From positions 114,053 to 178,052 of the forward strand of contig DIJZ01000022.1 of the NCBI GenBank assembly GCA_002421425.1: DNA of 64,000 nucleotides, in the 5' to 3' direction. The stretch comes from Caldifarciminota bacterium UBA5631. Its GTDB lineage: Bacteria > Hydrothermota > Hydrothermia > UBA1063. Shown here piece by piece: positions 34,228-43,295 of this stretch. Each line of letters opens with the position of its first letter. Position 1 is the first letter of the stretch. Both the position numbers and the translations under genes were made by a program. The notes under the pieces are model-generated. The model did no database searches, was not told the origin of the DNA, and saw only the letters and a program-made list of their open reading frames with translations.

Positions 34228-34829
34228 TTTCTCAGAATTTTGAATCTGTTTTCATTGCCTTTAATTAATCTAACTATGTTTTCTTTGTGTCGGTAAATTA
34301 TGATAATGGATGATGTGCTGAATATCAGGGTTGTCAAAAGAGAGGCTTTCTCAATTATTGCGATGAATATCGGTATCAACGATGCTACCATAGACCCCAC
34401 AGAAACAAATCCCGTTGCAATTAAAATAATTAACCAGCTTAGGAAACCGTAAACGGCTGAATGAAAACTTATTACCACGAGACCTCCGAAGAAGGTTGCC
34501 ACACCTTTTCCTCCTTTAAAGCCAAGGTATGGAGAGAAACAATGACCGCAAATTGCTGTCACCCAGATAAGCTGGGAAAATAAATCATTTTGAAAGATAT
34601 ACCTTCCCAGTAATACAGGTAGCAAAGACTTCAAAAAATCTGAAAGAGCTGTCAGCAAAGCCACAATGGCCCCTGCTGATCTAAGGACGTTAGTGGCGCC
34701 GATGTTTCCGCTGCCTACTTTCCTGACATCAGTCTTTTTGAAAATTTTAACATATATAAGGCCAAAGGGAATTCCTGCAATAAGAAAAGTGCACGTTAAA
34801 AATACTATCTTTAAGATGATCCCTTGCAT
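34224..34829 (-). CDS. plsY: glycerol-3-phosphate acyltransferase PlsY
   Basis: 201 aa from ATG 34829; a TTG 15 nt upstream is in frame but would start inside the -10 box. Five to six membrane helices with the family motifs GSGNIGATNVLRSAG, GHCFSPYLGFKGGKGVAT and a C-terminal YRHKENIVRLIKG. It transfers acyl groups from acyl-phosphate to glycerol-3-phosphate, the first step of phospholipid synthesis. The ATG lies 6 nt after TATATT and has no Shine-Dalgarno. Confidence 0.94.
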   Translation of the reverse strand: MQGIILKIVFLTCTFLIAGIPFGLIYVKIFKKTDVRKVGSGNIGATNVLRSAGAIVALLTALSDFLKSLLPVLLGRYIFQNDLFSQLIWVTAICGHCFSPYLGFKGGKGVATFFGGLVVISFHSAVYGFLSWLIILIATGFVSVGSMVASLIPIFIAIIEKASLLTTLIFSTSSIIIIYRHKENIVRLIKGNENRFKILRK

Positions 34830-34835
34830 TGGTTT

Positions 34836-34864
34836 AATATACAAAGTATTTCAGGAATTTTCAA
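34836..34864 (-). promoter_or_regulatory. plsY-gpsA promoter, leaderless type
   Basis: Minus strand TTGAAA (34859-34864), 17-nt spacer, TATATT (34836-34841), 6 nt (AAACCA), ATG at 34829. Confidence 0.6.
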
Positions 34865-34871
34865 ATCTCAG

Positions 34872-35867
34872 CTACTGCAACACAAATTTTTCCAGATTCG
34901 GAACTTCTCCTATTATTATAAGAATATCTCCGGGTTTCAGAACTTCGTCAGGCGATGGGTTAAATATAGTCCCATCTTCTCTTTTAATTCCGATTACGAG
35001 TATGCCAAAATTCTTCCTCAAGCCTGCTTCCCTTAAGTTCTTCCATGCCAGACTGCTATTTTCCGGTATTGTGACTTCTTTTATTGCGTAGCTTAAGTGC
35101 TCTGTATTTATTATGAAGTCCACGAGCTCTATTGTGTCCCGATTCAACAGAAATTCTGCAATCTTTACTGCGCCTTCTTCATATGGAGTAATTACTTTGG
35201 TAACCCCCGCCTTCATGAGTTTCTTCACAGAAGATTCATTTTCTGCCCTGGATACAATCAGAATTTCGGGATTCAGTTCTCGAGCAGTGAGGGCAGTGTA
35301 CAGGTTGTCTGCATCTTCTCTCAATGTGCAAGCGATTCCTTTTGCCTTCTTAATGTTTGCAAGATGCAATACTTCCTCATTGGTAGCATCACCTTCTATA
35401 TAGGGGAACCCTTTTTCCTCAAGAATTCTAATTTTTTCTGGATCTTTCTCTATTACAATAAACTTTTGCTTCCTCTTGTGAAGCTCTCGAGCAACAATGC
35501 TTCCTATACGGCCGAAACCGCAAACAATGAAATGCTTTTCCATGATTTTATCTCCTTTCTTCTTTCTACCAATGAAAATCTGATCAATGGTATTTTCAAA
35601 TAAAAGCCTTCCTACGTTGAAAATTGCGTAGGAAACGAAGGTAAGGCCAAAGAGCAGGTAGCAGATCGTAAAAATCTTTCCCTGGGGGCTGAGCGGATGA
35701 ACCTCTTTGAATCCCACGGTAGAGATTGTGATAACTGCCATGTAAATTGAGTCCAGTAGAGTCATTTTTTCTATGGTACTGTAACCGGTTGCTCCAATCA
35801 GAAGTATCACGAGAAAACCTGATACGAAAAGAAAAATCTTTGGATTTACTATTTTCTTTTCAGGCAT
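34872..35867 (-). CDS. potassium channel with RCK (TrkA-N/TrkA-C) regulatory domains
   Basis: 331 aa from ATG 35867; a TTG at 35876 is in frame but sits 2 nt after the -10 box. Two membrane helices flank a pore loop with the filter TISTVGFKEV, where a Lys replaces the second Gly of the usual TVGYGD. Then an RCK_N domain (FIVCGFGRIGSIVARELHKRKQKFIVIEKDPEKI) and an RCK_C domain (EVTIPENSSLAWKNLREAGL..., EVLKPGDILIIIGE). Probably a tetrameric ligand-gated K+ channel. The altered filter is seen in some relatives and may affect selectivity. Confidence 0.9.
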   Translation of the reverse strand: MPEKKIVNPKIFLFVSGFLVILLIGATGYSTIEKMTLLDSIYMAVITISTVGFKEVHPLSPQGKIFTICYLLFGLTFVSYAIFNVGRLLFENTIDQIFIGRKKKGDKIMEKHFIVCGFGRIGSIVARELHKRKQKFIVIEKDPEKIRILEEKGFPYIEGDATNEEVLHLANIKKAKGIACTLREDADNLYTALTARELNPEILIVSRAENESSVKKLMKAGVTKVITPYEEGAVKIAEFLLNRDTIELVDFIINTEHLSYAIKEVTIPENSSLAWKNLREAGLRKNFGILVIGIKREDGTIFNPSPDEVLKPGDILIIIGEVPNLEKFVLQ

Positions 35868-35878
35868 GTTTTGCAATA

Positions 35879-35907
35879 ATTATAAGTGTCTGCTTTTAGA
35901 CCGCAAA
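35879..35907 (-). promoter_or_regulatory. potassium channel gene promoter, near-leaderless
   Basis: Minus strand TATAAT (35879-35884), with a weak -35 (TTTGCG, 35902-35907) 17 nt upstream. The ATG at 35867 is 11 nt downstream, giving a leader of only a few bases. Confidence 0.5.
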
Positions 35908-35950
35908 ATGTAATTTGTAAGGGATTCAACTCCTTCATATCCGGTAATGA

Positions 35951-35979
35951 TTGAAGGCACCAGAAGTTAGAGTTATAAT
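35951..35979 (+). promoter_or_regulatory. promoter of the lipid A operon, near-leaderless
   Basis: TTGAAG (35951-35956), 17-nt spacer, TATAAT (35974-35979), 8 nt, ATG 35988. No Shine-Dalgarno is present before the first gene. Confidence 0.65.
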
Positions 35980-35987
35980 TTTAAATC

Positions 35988-36680
35988 ATGATAAAGGCAG
36001 TGCTTTTTGACCTCGACAATACCCTCGTAGATTTCATGAAGATGAAGGAAGTAGCTGTAATTGGAGCAGTAGATGCTATGATTGATGCAGGTTTGAACAT
36101 TCCACGGGAAGAGGCAATCAAGCGAATTTACGAAATTTACGATCGTGAAGGGATTGAGGACCAGAAGGTGTTTGATAAGTTTCTGGCTGAAACTTATGGA
36201 GAGGTTGATTACAAGATTCTATCCGCTGGGATCGTTGGGTATCGAAGGGCCAAAGAAGGGGCTTTGGTTCTTTACCCGAAGGTTTATTATACGCTAATGG
36301 AGCTTCTGAAGATGGGTAAGAGACTTGCAGTGGTATCAGATGCGCCGCGTCTTCAAGCCTGGACAAGGCTCGTGCAGACTGGACTTCATCATTTCTTTGA
36401 AGTGGTTGTCGCTTTTGAAGATACTTTCAAGAGGAAGCCCGAGCCTGAGCCTTTTCTAGTGGCGCTTCAGAGGCTCAATGTAAAACCCGAAGAGACTCTA
36501 ATGGTAGGGGATTGGGCTGAAAGGGACATTGTAGGTGCGAAAACGCTTGGAATGATAACAGTTTTCGCAAGGTATGGAAATACTTTTGGCACCACAGTTT
36601 CAGGTGCAGATTTTGAGGTAAATTCCGTCGAAGAGATTATAAATGTGATAAAGGAGCTGGAACGGGTTGAAGGCAATTGA
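35988..36680 (+). CDS. HAD-superfamily hydrolase
   Basis: 230 aa. HAD motifs: DLDNTL (motif I with nucleophile Asp), SDAP (motif II), KPEPEPF lysine (motif III) and VGDWAERDIVGAKTLGM (motif IV); a helical cap lies between I and II. It is a phosphatase of the phosphoglycolate-phosphatase-like group with unknown substrate. First gene of the lpx operon and overlapping lpxD by 14 nt, so a sugar-phosphate or envelope substrate is conceivable but not shown. Confidence 0.88.
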   Translation: MIKAVLFDLDNTLVDFMKMKEVAVIGAVDAMIDAGLNIPREEAIKRIYEIYDREGIEDQKVFDKFLAETYGEVDYKILSAGIVGYRRAKEGALVLYPKVYYTLMELLKMGKRLAVVSDAPRLQAWTRLVQTGLHHFFEVVVAFEDTFKRKPEPEPFLVALQRLNVKPEETLMVGDWAERDIVGAKTLGMITVFARYGNTFGTTVSGADFEVNSVEEIINVIKELERVEGN

Positions 36681-37674
36681 CATTGCAAAGCTACTTGGTG
36701 CATCTCTTGAGGGAGATCCTGAGTTTCCCGTAAGGAAACCTGTCCCTATTTTAGAAGCAGGGGATGAAGATGTGACATTCCTTTTCGAAGAAAAGTATGA
36801 TCAGGAAAAGACTTACGGAGTCTTGATTTCCTCATTCGTTCCGATTCATGCAAAAGCAAAGGCTCTTATTGTTACAGCGGAAAAGGAACTGGCGATGATT
36901 AAGGTACTTTCTTTATTTCAGAAGGATGATAGGTTCTCAATTGCTGAGCCAGTATCAAAAAGCGCAGTAATTGCTGAGGGTGTTGAAGTACCTCCCTTTG
37001 TGTTCATTGGTGAAAATTCCAGAATAGGGAAGAATACAAAGTTATATCCCTTCGTCTTTATTGGAAGTGATGTGGAACTGGGCGAGGGCGTAAAAATTCA
37101 TCCCTTTGTTTATGTAGGTCACGATGTGCGCATCGGAGACAATACAATAATATTCTCGGGTTCTGTAATTGGTGCTGACGGCTTTGGATTCTACCGCACT
37201 GCAGAGGGATATAAGAAAATCCCTCAGGTTGGTGGAATAATAATTGAGGAGGATTGTGAGATCGGCGCGAACGTTACTATTGATAGGGCAACAATGGGTA
37301 ATACAGTAATAAAAAGAGGGACGAAACTGGACGACCAGGTCCACATTGGACATAATGTAGAAATTGGTGAAAACACTGTTATAGCTGGTCAGACTGGTAT
37401 TGCAGGCAGTACAAAAGTTGGAAGCTGGGTAATGATGGGGGGTCAGGTGGGAATTGCCGACCATCTGGAGATCAGTGACAGGGCTATCATTCTCGCAAAG
37501 GCTGGAGTGTCTAAGAGCCTACTTCAACCAGGAATATATGGAGGGTATTTTGCAAGGGAAAGATCGAAAATGCTCAAAGTAAGGGCACTGGAAGAGAGGC
37601 TTCCTGAAATCTTTGAGCGGGTTAAAAAGCTGGAGGAAGAATTTGAAAGAAAGAACCGTAAAAAAGAGGATTGA
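36667..37674 (+). CDS. lpxD: UDP-3-O-acylglucosamine N-acyltransferase
   Basis: 335 aa. N-terminal uridine-binding domain, then a long left-handed beta helix of hexapeptide repeats (IGENSRIGKNTKLYPFVFIG..., HIGHNVEIGENTVIAGQTGIAGS) and a C-terminal coiled coil. The acyltransferase histidine lies in DGFGFYRT...QVHIGHNVEIG context. It adds the N-linked hydroxyacyl chain in lipid A synthesis. The start is TTG 36667, 10 nt after AAGGAG, inside the end of the HAD gene. Confidence 0.95.
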   Translation: MKAIDIAKLLGASLEGDPEFPVRKPVPILEAGDEDVTFLFEEKYDQEKTYGVLISSFVPIHAKAKALIVTAEKELAMIKVLSLFQKDDRFSIAEPVSKSAVIAEGVEVPPFVFIGENSRIGKNTKLYPFVFIGSDVELGEGVKIHPFVYVGHDVRIGDNTIIFSGSVIGADGFGFYRTAEGYKKIPQVGGIIIEEDCEIGANVTIDRATMGNTVIKRGTKLDDQVHIGHNVEIGENTVIAGQTGIAGSTKVGSWVMMGGQVGIADHLEISDRAIILAKAGVSKSLLQPGIYGGYFARERSKMLKVRALEERLPEIFERVKKLEEEFERKNRKKED

Positions 37675-38908
37675 GTTCAAGGGAAAGGGGTTACACTCAG
37701 GGCAGGAATGTCTCGTTATTCTTGAACCAGCTGAAGAGGGGACTGGTATCGTATTTCACAAGTATCCTGAAGATGTGCTGATACCTGCACACTATTCGAA
37801 TTTGAAGAGCATAAGCAGAGGTGTAAATCTTGGAAAAGCGAATGCAATGGTAATGACTGTTGAGCATATCCTTTCTGCACTTTGGGGAATTGGGGTTGAC
37901 AATGCTCACATTGTAGTAGATGGCATTGAAATACCAGACCTTGATGGATCTGCTTTTGCTTTTTGCAGTGCGATAGAGAATGTTGGATTAGTAGAACAGG
38001 GAAAAGACAGGGAGTATCTGGAAGTCCGAAGGCCAGTTAACATATCGGGCCCTGATTACGTAATTACGGCCTTGCCTGGTCCAGATTTTGAAGTAAGCTA
38101 CGCCATTCAGTATCCTGGACATCCGCTGCTTTCCTATCAATATGCGTATTTCAAACTCGAACCTTCTATATACTTTTCACAAATTTCGAAAGCCAGGACC
38201 TACCTGCTGGAAGAGGAAGTAGAAATGGTTTTGCAGGCGGGCCTTGGAAAGGGTGGTGATCTTGAGAAGGTTGTTATAGTTGGGAAAGATAGCTACAAAG
38301 CGAAGGGTGGGCTTTTCTATTCAGATGAACCTGTGAGGCATAAAATCCTTGACTTCGTAGGCGATATAGCCCTTCTCGGGAAAAGGGTTAAAGGTAAAAT
38401 AATTCTCGAAAAAGCAGGACACAGATCTCACTTAGAACTTGTGAGAGAGCTGGATGCCCTATTTGGTGGGAAATCCTTTTCAATTTACGATATTCTCAAG
38501 GTAATGCCTCATAGATATCCGTTTTTGCTCGTTGACCGTATTGAATCGCTCAATGAGCAAAAAGTTGTCGGGATTAAAAATGTTACTTTGAATGAGCCTT
38601 TCTTCCAGGGTCATTTCCCTGAATTCCCTGTAATGCCAGGAGTACTCATTATAGAAGCTATGGCTCAGGTAGGAGGTTTCCTGCTTCTGAAACACGTGGA
38701 AAAAATGAGAAACACATTACTTCTTTTTGCAGGAATTGATAAAGCGAGGTTCAGAAAACCGGTAAAACCAGGGGATACCCTCAGAATTGAGGTCGAACTT
38801 GTTAGATTCGGTGGAAAGGTTGCGAAGATGAGAGGTATTGTACTGTGTGAAAATGAAATTGTTGCAGAGGCTGAACTTCTTGCTCAGTTAACAGAGGTTG
38901 AGAAGTGA
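37643..38908 (+). CDS. lpxC-fabZ: LpxC-FabZ fusion: UDP-3-O-acyl-GlcNAc deacetylase / 3-hydroxyacyl-ACP dehydratase
   Basis: 421 aa from TTG 37643, 6 nt after GGAGG; a longer start at 37613 lacks a site. LpxC part (to about residue 275): KGKGLHSGQ, TVEHILSALWGIGVDN with zinc His, HKILDFVGDIALLG, and the GHRSH catalytic histidine. FabZ part (about 285-421): ILKVMPHRYPFLLVDRI and GHFPEFPVMPGVLIIEAMAQ with the His/Glu pair. The fusion is typical of Bacteroidetes and relatives and couples the committed lipid A step to the hydroxyacyl-ACP pool. Overlaps lpxD by 32 nt. Confidence 0.95.
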   Translation: MKERTVKKRIEFKGKGLHSGQECLVILEPAEEGTGIVFHKYPEDVLIPAHYSNLKSISRGVNLGKANAMVMTVEHILSALWGIGVDNAHIVVDGIEIPDLDGSAFAFCSAIENVGLVEQGKDREYLEVRRPVNISGPDYVITALPGPDFEVSYAIQYPGHPLLSYQYAYFKLEPSIYFSQISKARTYLLEEEVEMVLQAGLGKGGDLEKVVIVGKDSYKAKGGLFYSDEPVRHKILDFVGDIALLGKRVKGKIILEKAGHRSHLELVRELDALFGGKSFSIYDILKVMPHRYPFLLVDRIESLNEQKVVGIKNVTLNEPFFQGHFPEFPVMPGVLIIEAMAQVGGFLLLKHVEKMRNTLLLFAGIDKARFRKPVKPGDTLRIEVELVRFGGKVAKMRGIVLCENEIVAEAELLAQLTEVEK

Positions 38909-39702
38909 AGATCCACAGTACGGTGATTATAGAAGGTAACATCACTTTTGAGGGGGACTGCGAAATAGGTCCGTACTCAGTTCTGGTCGGGAATATTAAG
39001 ATTGGAGATAGAACGGTTATTGGTTCCCATTCCAGGATAGAGGGTAATGTCCTTATTGGTAATAACAACTTTATTGGCCCATTCGTTTATATTGGCGGTC
39101 TGCCGCAGGATGTTTCTTATAAAAATGAAGAAAGCGCAATTCAAATTGGAGATAACAACATAATCCGTGAATATGTTACAATTCACAGGGCTACGGGGGA
39201 AGGTAAGGCTACAATTGTTGGAAATAACAATTTTATCATGGCGTATGCACACCTTGCCCACAATGTAAGATTAGGGTCAAACTGCGTAATTGTGAATGCT
39301 GCACAGCTTGCAGGCTACGTGGAAGTTGATGACCATGCGTTTATCTCGGGGCTTGTTGGGATCCATCAGTTTACGAGGGTAGGGGGGTATTCCATTATTG
39401 GTGGAGGCGTGAAGCTCTCTCAAGACGCACTCCCCTATATGATGGTGGCTGGTGAACCCCCAAGGGTTGTAGGATTAAATGTCGTTGGACTCAGAAGGAA
39501 AAAGTTTGATTCGGAGAGGATAAGGATTTTGAAGAAAATCTTCCAGATTCTCTGCCGCCAAGGTTTGGCGCTTCCCGATGCCATTGAAAGAATCAAGGCA
39601 GATCTCCCTGCGACTGATGATGTCAAGTACATTCTGGATTTTATTTCAACTTCCAGGAGGGGCATACTCAGGAGATCGTCCAATGACGCTGAAGAAATTT
39701 AA
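38905..39702 (+). CDS. lpxA: acyl-ACP--UDP-sugar O-acyltransferase
   Basis: 265 aa starting at GTG 38905, overlapping the previous stop (GTGA). Left-handed beta helix of hexapeptide repeats (IGPYSVLVGNIKIGDRTVIG..., NNFIMAYAHLAHNVRLGSNC with catalytic His) and the C-terminal helical domain (GLNVVGLRRKKF). It attaches the first hydroxyacyl chain to UDP-GlcNAc, or to UDP-GlcNAc3N if the downstream oxidoreductase supplies it. Overlaps the next gene by 20 nt. Confidence 0.95.
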   Translation: MKIHSTVIIEGNITFEGDCEIGPYSVLVGNIKIGDRTVIGSHSRIEGNVLIGNNNFIGPFVYIGGLPQDVSYKNEESAIQIGDNNIIREYVTIHRATGEGKATIVGNNNFIMAYAHLAHNVRLGSNCVIVNAAQLAGYVEVDDHAFISGLVGIHQFTRVGGYSIIGGGVKLSQDALPYMMVAGEPPRVVGLNVVGLRRKKFDSERIRILKKIFQILCRQGLALPDAIERIKADLPATDDVKYILDFISTSRRGILRRSSNDAEEI

Positions 39703-40672
39703 AGCTGGTGTGGTTGGAGTTGGTCATCTGGGTGAAATACATGTTAGGAATTTTAAAAGTATAGCATCAGAGAACGAAAGGATTGAATTTTGTGGTATTT
39801 TTGATGTGAATGTTGCCAGGGCTCAGGAAGTAGGCGAAAAATATAAAGTCAGAATTTTTCCCACGTATGAAGACCTTTTGAAGGAATGCGATGCAGTGAT
39901 ATGCGTCGTACCGACTCTTTATCATTACGAGGTGGGAAAGAAAGCTCTTGAAGCAGGTAAACATCTCTTCCTTGAGAAGCCTATGGCGAAGACCGTTGAA
40001 GAAGCTGAAGAGCTTCTGGATATTGCAAACAAAAAGGGCTTAATCTTTCAGGTGGGGCATGTTGAACGTTTTAATCCAGCTTTTATGGCTGTGGCAAAAT
40101 ATATAGAGAAGCCACTTTTTGCAGAGATTCATCGACTTTCAATCTTTAACCCGCGGGGAGCCGATGTGGACGTGATCCTTGACCTTATGATTCATGATAT
40201 AGATATAGTTCTTCACTTTTTCAAGGAAAATCCGATTCAAGTTGATGCAATAGGTGCACCAGTTGTTACTGAAAAGGTCGACATTGCGAATTCGAGACTT
40301 GTTTTCCCCTCCGGTGCTTCAGCAACCCTCACAGCTTCAAGAGTGTCTTTCAAGAAAATCAGAAAGGCAAGGTTCTTCCAGATCAATTCATACGTTGCCA
40401 TTGACTATCTTCAAAAGACTGTGGAAATGTTCAAAAGGCACAATGATGAGATATTACCATACTTTCCGGAAGTTGACACTTCCATTGAGCCGATAAATTT
40501 AGAGTTGAGATACTTTGTAAGATCGCTGGTAGATAATGTTCCACCGGCTGTTACCGGGTTTGATGGGCTGAAAGCGTTGAAGGTCGCAAGCGAAATTAGC
40601 AAAAAGGTAAATGATAATTTAGATCATTATATCAGAGAACACCCTGATGAATTCAGAATTACTCCAGGTTAG
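39683..40672 (+). CDS. Gfo/Idh/MocA-family oxidoreductase, possible GnnA-type UDP-GlcNAc 3-dehydrogenase
   Basis: 329 aa from ATG 39683, preceded by AGGAG. N-terminal Rossmann domain (GVVGVGHLGEIHVRNF), the EKPMAKTVEEAEELL motif, and the C-terminal sheet with DLMIHDIDIVLHF. The family oxidises or reduces sugars with NAD. Directly after lpxA, the arrangement matches gnnA, whose product oxidises UDP-GlcNAc so that a GnnB aminotransferase can make UDP-GlcNAc3N for amide-linked lipid A. No gnnB follows, so the specific assignment is inference. Its 3' end overlaps the convergent GH15-like gene by 54 bp. Confidence 0.85.
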   Translation: MTLKKFKAGVVGVGHLGEIHVRNFKSIASENERIEFCGIFDVNVARAQEVGEKYKVRIFPTYEDLLKECDAVICVVPTLYHYEVGKKALEAGKHLFLEKPMAKTVEEAEELLDIANKKGLIFQVGHVERFNPAFMAVAKYIEKPLFAEIHRLSIFNPRGADVDVILDLMIHDIDIVLHFFKENPIQVDAIGAPVVTEKVDIANSRLVFPSGASATLTASRVSFKKIRKARFFQINSYVAIDYLQKTVEMFKRHNDEILPYFPEVDTSIEPINLELRYFVRSLVDNVPPAVTGFDGLKALKVASEISKKVNDNLDHYIREHPDEFRITPG

Positions 40673-41713
40673 AGGGTCTGCAGGTCCGGGGATTCCACCA
40701 TTTTCTCTTTTGCTTTTTTGAATCCACTTCTCTTTTGCCTTTTGCGAAAAGATGAGCGAGTCATCATTGATTTGTTCAGGAAGAGGAAATCTGAAGCGAT
40801 ACCTAAGTGCACTAACCGCTTTTTCACGTTGCTTCATTTTCATAAAACACTGGGCAGCCCAAAAATTAAGAATATACCAGACTCCACCCCCAAAGTAAGT
40901 ATCTTTTTCGCTTCCAATAATAAATCTTCTAAGTCCCACACCTTCAGGGGAAAGGTGGTGGTATAGTTTCGCAATAGTGCATTGAATTATATCCGGGTCG
41001 TGAATTACATCAAATAATGTGAAAAGAAGAAGTACCGAAGAATCAAGACCGAAGGGTCTTTCAGATGAAAGAGTCTTTTTCATTTTATATAATACGCCGT
41101 CCTGTTCAAATCCATAAATTTGTGTTCTTAAATGAGAAAGAAAGTTGCTCAAGTCTGCTCTCTGTACTGTGCCCTCTTTTAGTTGATCGAGTCGAAATTT
41201 CAAAGCGTAATGAATGCTTCCAAGAGTCTCGACGTGAATGAAACTATCGTGCATTTCCCAGATGTCAGCGCAGGGTGTATCAAATACCTTCAAAAAGTAT
41301 CTATCATATAGTTTTTTCGTTTCTTCTGAGAGTACTTGTTCACCGAACCTGTTTTCGAATTGAAGAATGGCTCCGTATGCAAGGGCGATTCCGTCATACT
41401 GCCGTTCAGACCAGGGCTCATTATATGTCCCGAAGTCAGGGGTATATCTCGCCCTGGGGTGTAGGTCCTGGTCTAAGAAGTTTTTGTGGTTCTTCCCAAG
41501 CTCCAGTATATGTCTTACTTTTAGCGTTTCCTTTTGCAATAGATTCTTGAGCCACCAGATTTCTTCTATGACAGAGATTCTATGGATCATGAGAGCAATG
41601 GTAATAAAGGCGTGGTCTCTTAACCACACTTTCTTGTAAGGTCTATACAGCTGGGATGCGAGGTAGGCACCGTTAATTCTCGATGCCTTAATATAGCTAA
41701 TAAATTTTCTCAA
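40619..41713 (-). CDS. GH15 (glucoamylase-like) protein
   Basis: 364 aa from TTG 41713, overlapping the SpoIID-domain gene by 17 nt. Helical (alpha/alpha) barrel motifs of the GH15/PHK family are seen: YKKVWLRDHAFITIAL, ERQYDGIALAYGAIL, WEMHDSFIHVETLGSIHYAL, GGVWYILNFW, PLPEQ and a terminal DPLTWSNSEFI. Members hydrolyse alpha-glucosidic bonds. There is no signal peptide, so a cytoplasmic role in glycogen or trehalose-type sugar breakdown is plausible. It is last in the metG operon and overlaps the convergent oxidoreductase gene by 54 bp. Confidence 0.8.
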   Translation of the reverse strand: MRKFISYIKASRINGAYLASQLYRPYKKVWLRDHAFITIALMIHRISVIEEIWWLKNLLQKETLKVRHILELGKNHKNFLDQDLHPRARYTPDFGTYNEPWSERQYDGIALAYGAILQFENRFGEQVLSEETKKLYDRYFLKVFDTPCADIWEMHDSFIHVETLGSIHYALKFRLDQLKEGTVQRADLSNFLSHLRTQIYGFEQDGVLYKMKKTLSSERPFGLDSSVLLLFTLFDVIHDPDIIQCTIAKLYHHLSPEGVGLRRFIIGSEKDTYFGGGVWYILNFWAAQCFMKMKQREKAVSALRYRFRFPLPEQINDDSLIFSQKAKEKWIQKSKRENGGIPGPADPLTWSNSEFIRVFSDIMI

Positions 41714-43295
41714 TTTTCGTACCGGGATAATAGAAGTTCAGGATCTCTTTATAGTTTTTGCCTTTAGTTGCCATTCCAGCTGCACCGAACTGGCACATTC
41801 CCACACCGTGACCAAAACCAGCTCCCCTTATAATGAAAGAATCCCCCGCGGAGTTGATATATATTAATGAAGAGGGAAGCATATTTGCATCCAGCACCCG
41901 CCGTATTTCAAAATCACCTTCCACAAAAACGGATCCACGCTCCCCCTCTATATAAAGGACCTGAGCTCTTCCAGATGGACCACGTTTGGTTATCTTCAAA
42001 TTTCTTACAAGGCCAATATCTTTTCCAAGTTTTTTTCTAACAATCTCTGACAACTGGTAAGCATTTGTAGTTCTCTCCCAGCGGAAGTAACGATTGCCGC
42101 TATTCCCACAGCTTGCTTGAGCCGGGTTGTCGATGAAATTTCTCACAGAAGATTCGCTGAATAGTGAATTGTACACCGATCGACCTGGGTTATCAGTGCG
42201 GCTGGTATAGTAGGGTAAATTTTTCCCGAAAATTTCCTGTGAGGAAGCGAGGGCCCCCCCACAACTGGAGAAGTAGAATATTGTGATAATCTTTCCATCG
42301 TATGTCAGAATCTCACCCTTTGTTGCTTCAACAATGCTTTTTAGATATGGGCTGTCGTTAAAACCTTCAAAATTCTGGGTGAAAATATCTGCGGTAACAT
42401 CGTATGGCTCCGAGTATATTGAAAGTTTTTTGTTAAGGGATGAAAGGGCATTAGTCCTTGCTGCAACAGCCTGAGCCTTAAGAGCTTCCTGAGGGAAGCT
42501 CAACGGTACTTCTCCCTTCAGCACACCCTCTATGTAGGTTTCAAGAGGAAGCTCGTTTACAAGGAGCAACTTTCCATTGTTTGAAGGGCGGACTTCCAGG
42601 ATTCCACTTGTATTAAATGGTTTCTGACTTTTGCCACCCGAATAGTGGTCTTTCTTCTGAAAATTCATCACTTTCATTGGAGATTTTGAAACGATTCTGA
42701 GAATACTGTTAGTTTCAAAAGTCTTGTCCCCAAAGGAAAGCTTCAATGTGCCTGAAGGTTTTACCTTAACTTCTTTGAATATTGTTTTTCGCAATGTAGT
42801 TGAATTGCTGAGGGCTTCCGATTGCGAAGGATAAGGCCCCTGATATACGAGGTAAGAGGTTGATGATATGTCGCCCTTTTTGGTCCTGAAGGTTTTTCCG
42901 ATTTCCATTACCCTGGCTTTTCTGCCAAAATCGGAAACTTCTCTTGCCTTATCCAGGGCCTCACTCATAGACTCAAAGTCCCCATAGCTTACGTAGTAGT
43001 TATACTGAGCAGGTTTTGACCTGATTATGGTTACTTTTAGCGGAGATTGCGTACCCTGAAATTTGAGGTTGTCTCCTTCGTAAATGAAGAACGTGTCTTC
43101 CAGGAAAAGGTAAAGTTCATCAAACTCTCCCAACCCAACACGTATGGATATCTCTTTGGGAGACCAGGTGAAGGGTAGGGGTGGTAGGTGAAATTCCTCA
43201 GGTTTTTCAGGTTTAGGAGCTACTGCCTGCCTTTTCATGCAATTCAACAAAGACAGCCCAGCAACAAGCAAGAAGAGGAGGCTATTTCTTCTCAA
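41697..43295 (-). CDS. SpoIID/LytB-domain lipoprotein with SPOR-like repeat
   Basis: 532 aa from TTG 43295, 9 nt after AAAGGA; an ATG at 43328 is an alternative. A signal with lipobox LLNC is followed by a SPOR-like segment (YYVSYGDFESMSEALDKAREVSDFGRKARVME, SYLVYQGPYPSQSEAL), then the SpoIID/LytB domain (NELPLETYIEGVLKGEVPLSFPQEALKAQAVAARTNAL..., GAGFGHGVGMCQFGAAGMA). SpoIID-like proteins are lytic transglycosylases acting on glycan strands lacking stem peptides. It is probably an envelope-remodelling enzyme. It overlaps the upstream TPR gene by 14 nt. Confidence 0.87.
   Translation of the reverse strand: MRRNSLLFLLVAGLSLLNCMKRQAVAPKPEKPEEFHLPPLPFTWSPKEISIRVGLGEFDELYLFLEDTFFIYEGDNLKFQGTQSPLKVTIIRSKPAQYNYYVSYGDFESMSEALDKAREVSDFGRKARVMEIGKTFRTKKGDISSTSYLVYQGPYPSQSEALSNSTTLRKTIFKEVKVKPSGTLKLSFGDKTFETNSILRIVSKSPMKVMNFQKKDHYSGGKSQKPFNTSGILEVRPSNNGKLLLVNELPLETYIEGVLKGEVPLSFPQEALKAQAVAARTNALSSLNKKLSIYSEPYDVTADIFTQNFEGFNDSPYLKSIVEATKGEILTYDGKIITIFYFSSCGGALASSQEIFGKNLPYYTSRTDNPGRSVYNSLFSESSVRNFIDNPAQASCGNSGNRYFRWERTTNAYQLSEIVRKKLGKDIGLVRNLKITKRGPSGRAQVLYIEGERGSVFVEGDFEIRRVLDANMLPSSLIYINSAGDSFIIRGAGFGHGVGMCQFGAAGMATKGKNYKEILNFYYPGTKIEKIY

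Noticed and set aside
35097..35603. 168-codon plus-strand frame inside the potassium channel gene
   Set aside because: Antisense shadow of a clear RCK-domain gene with no start signal.
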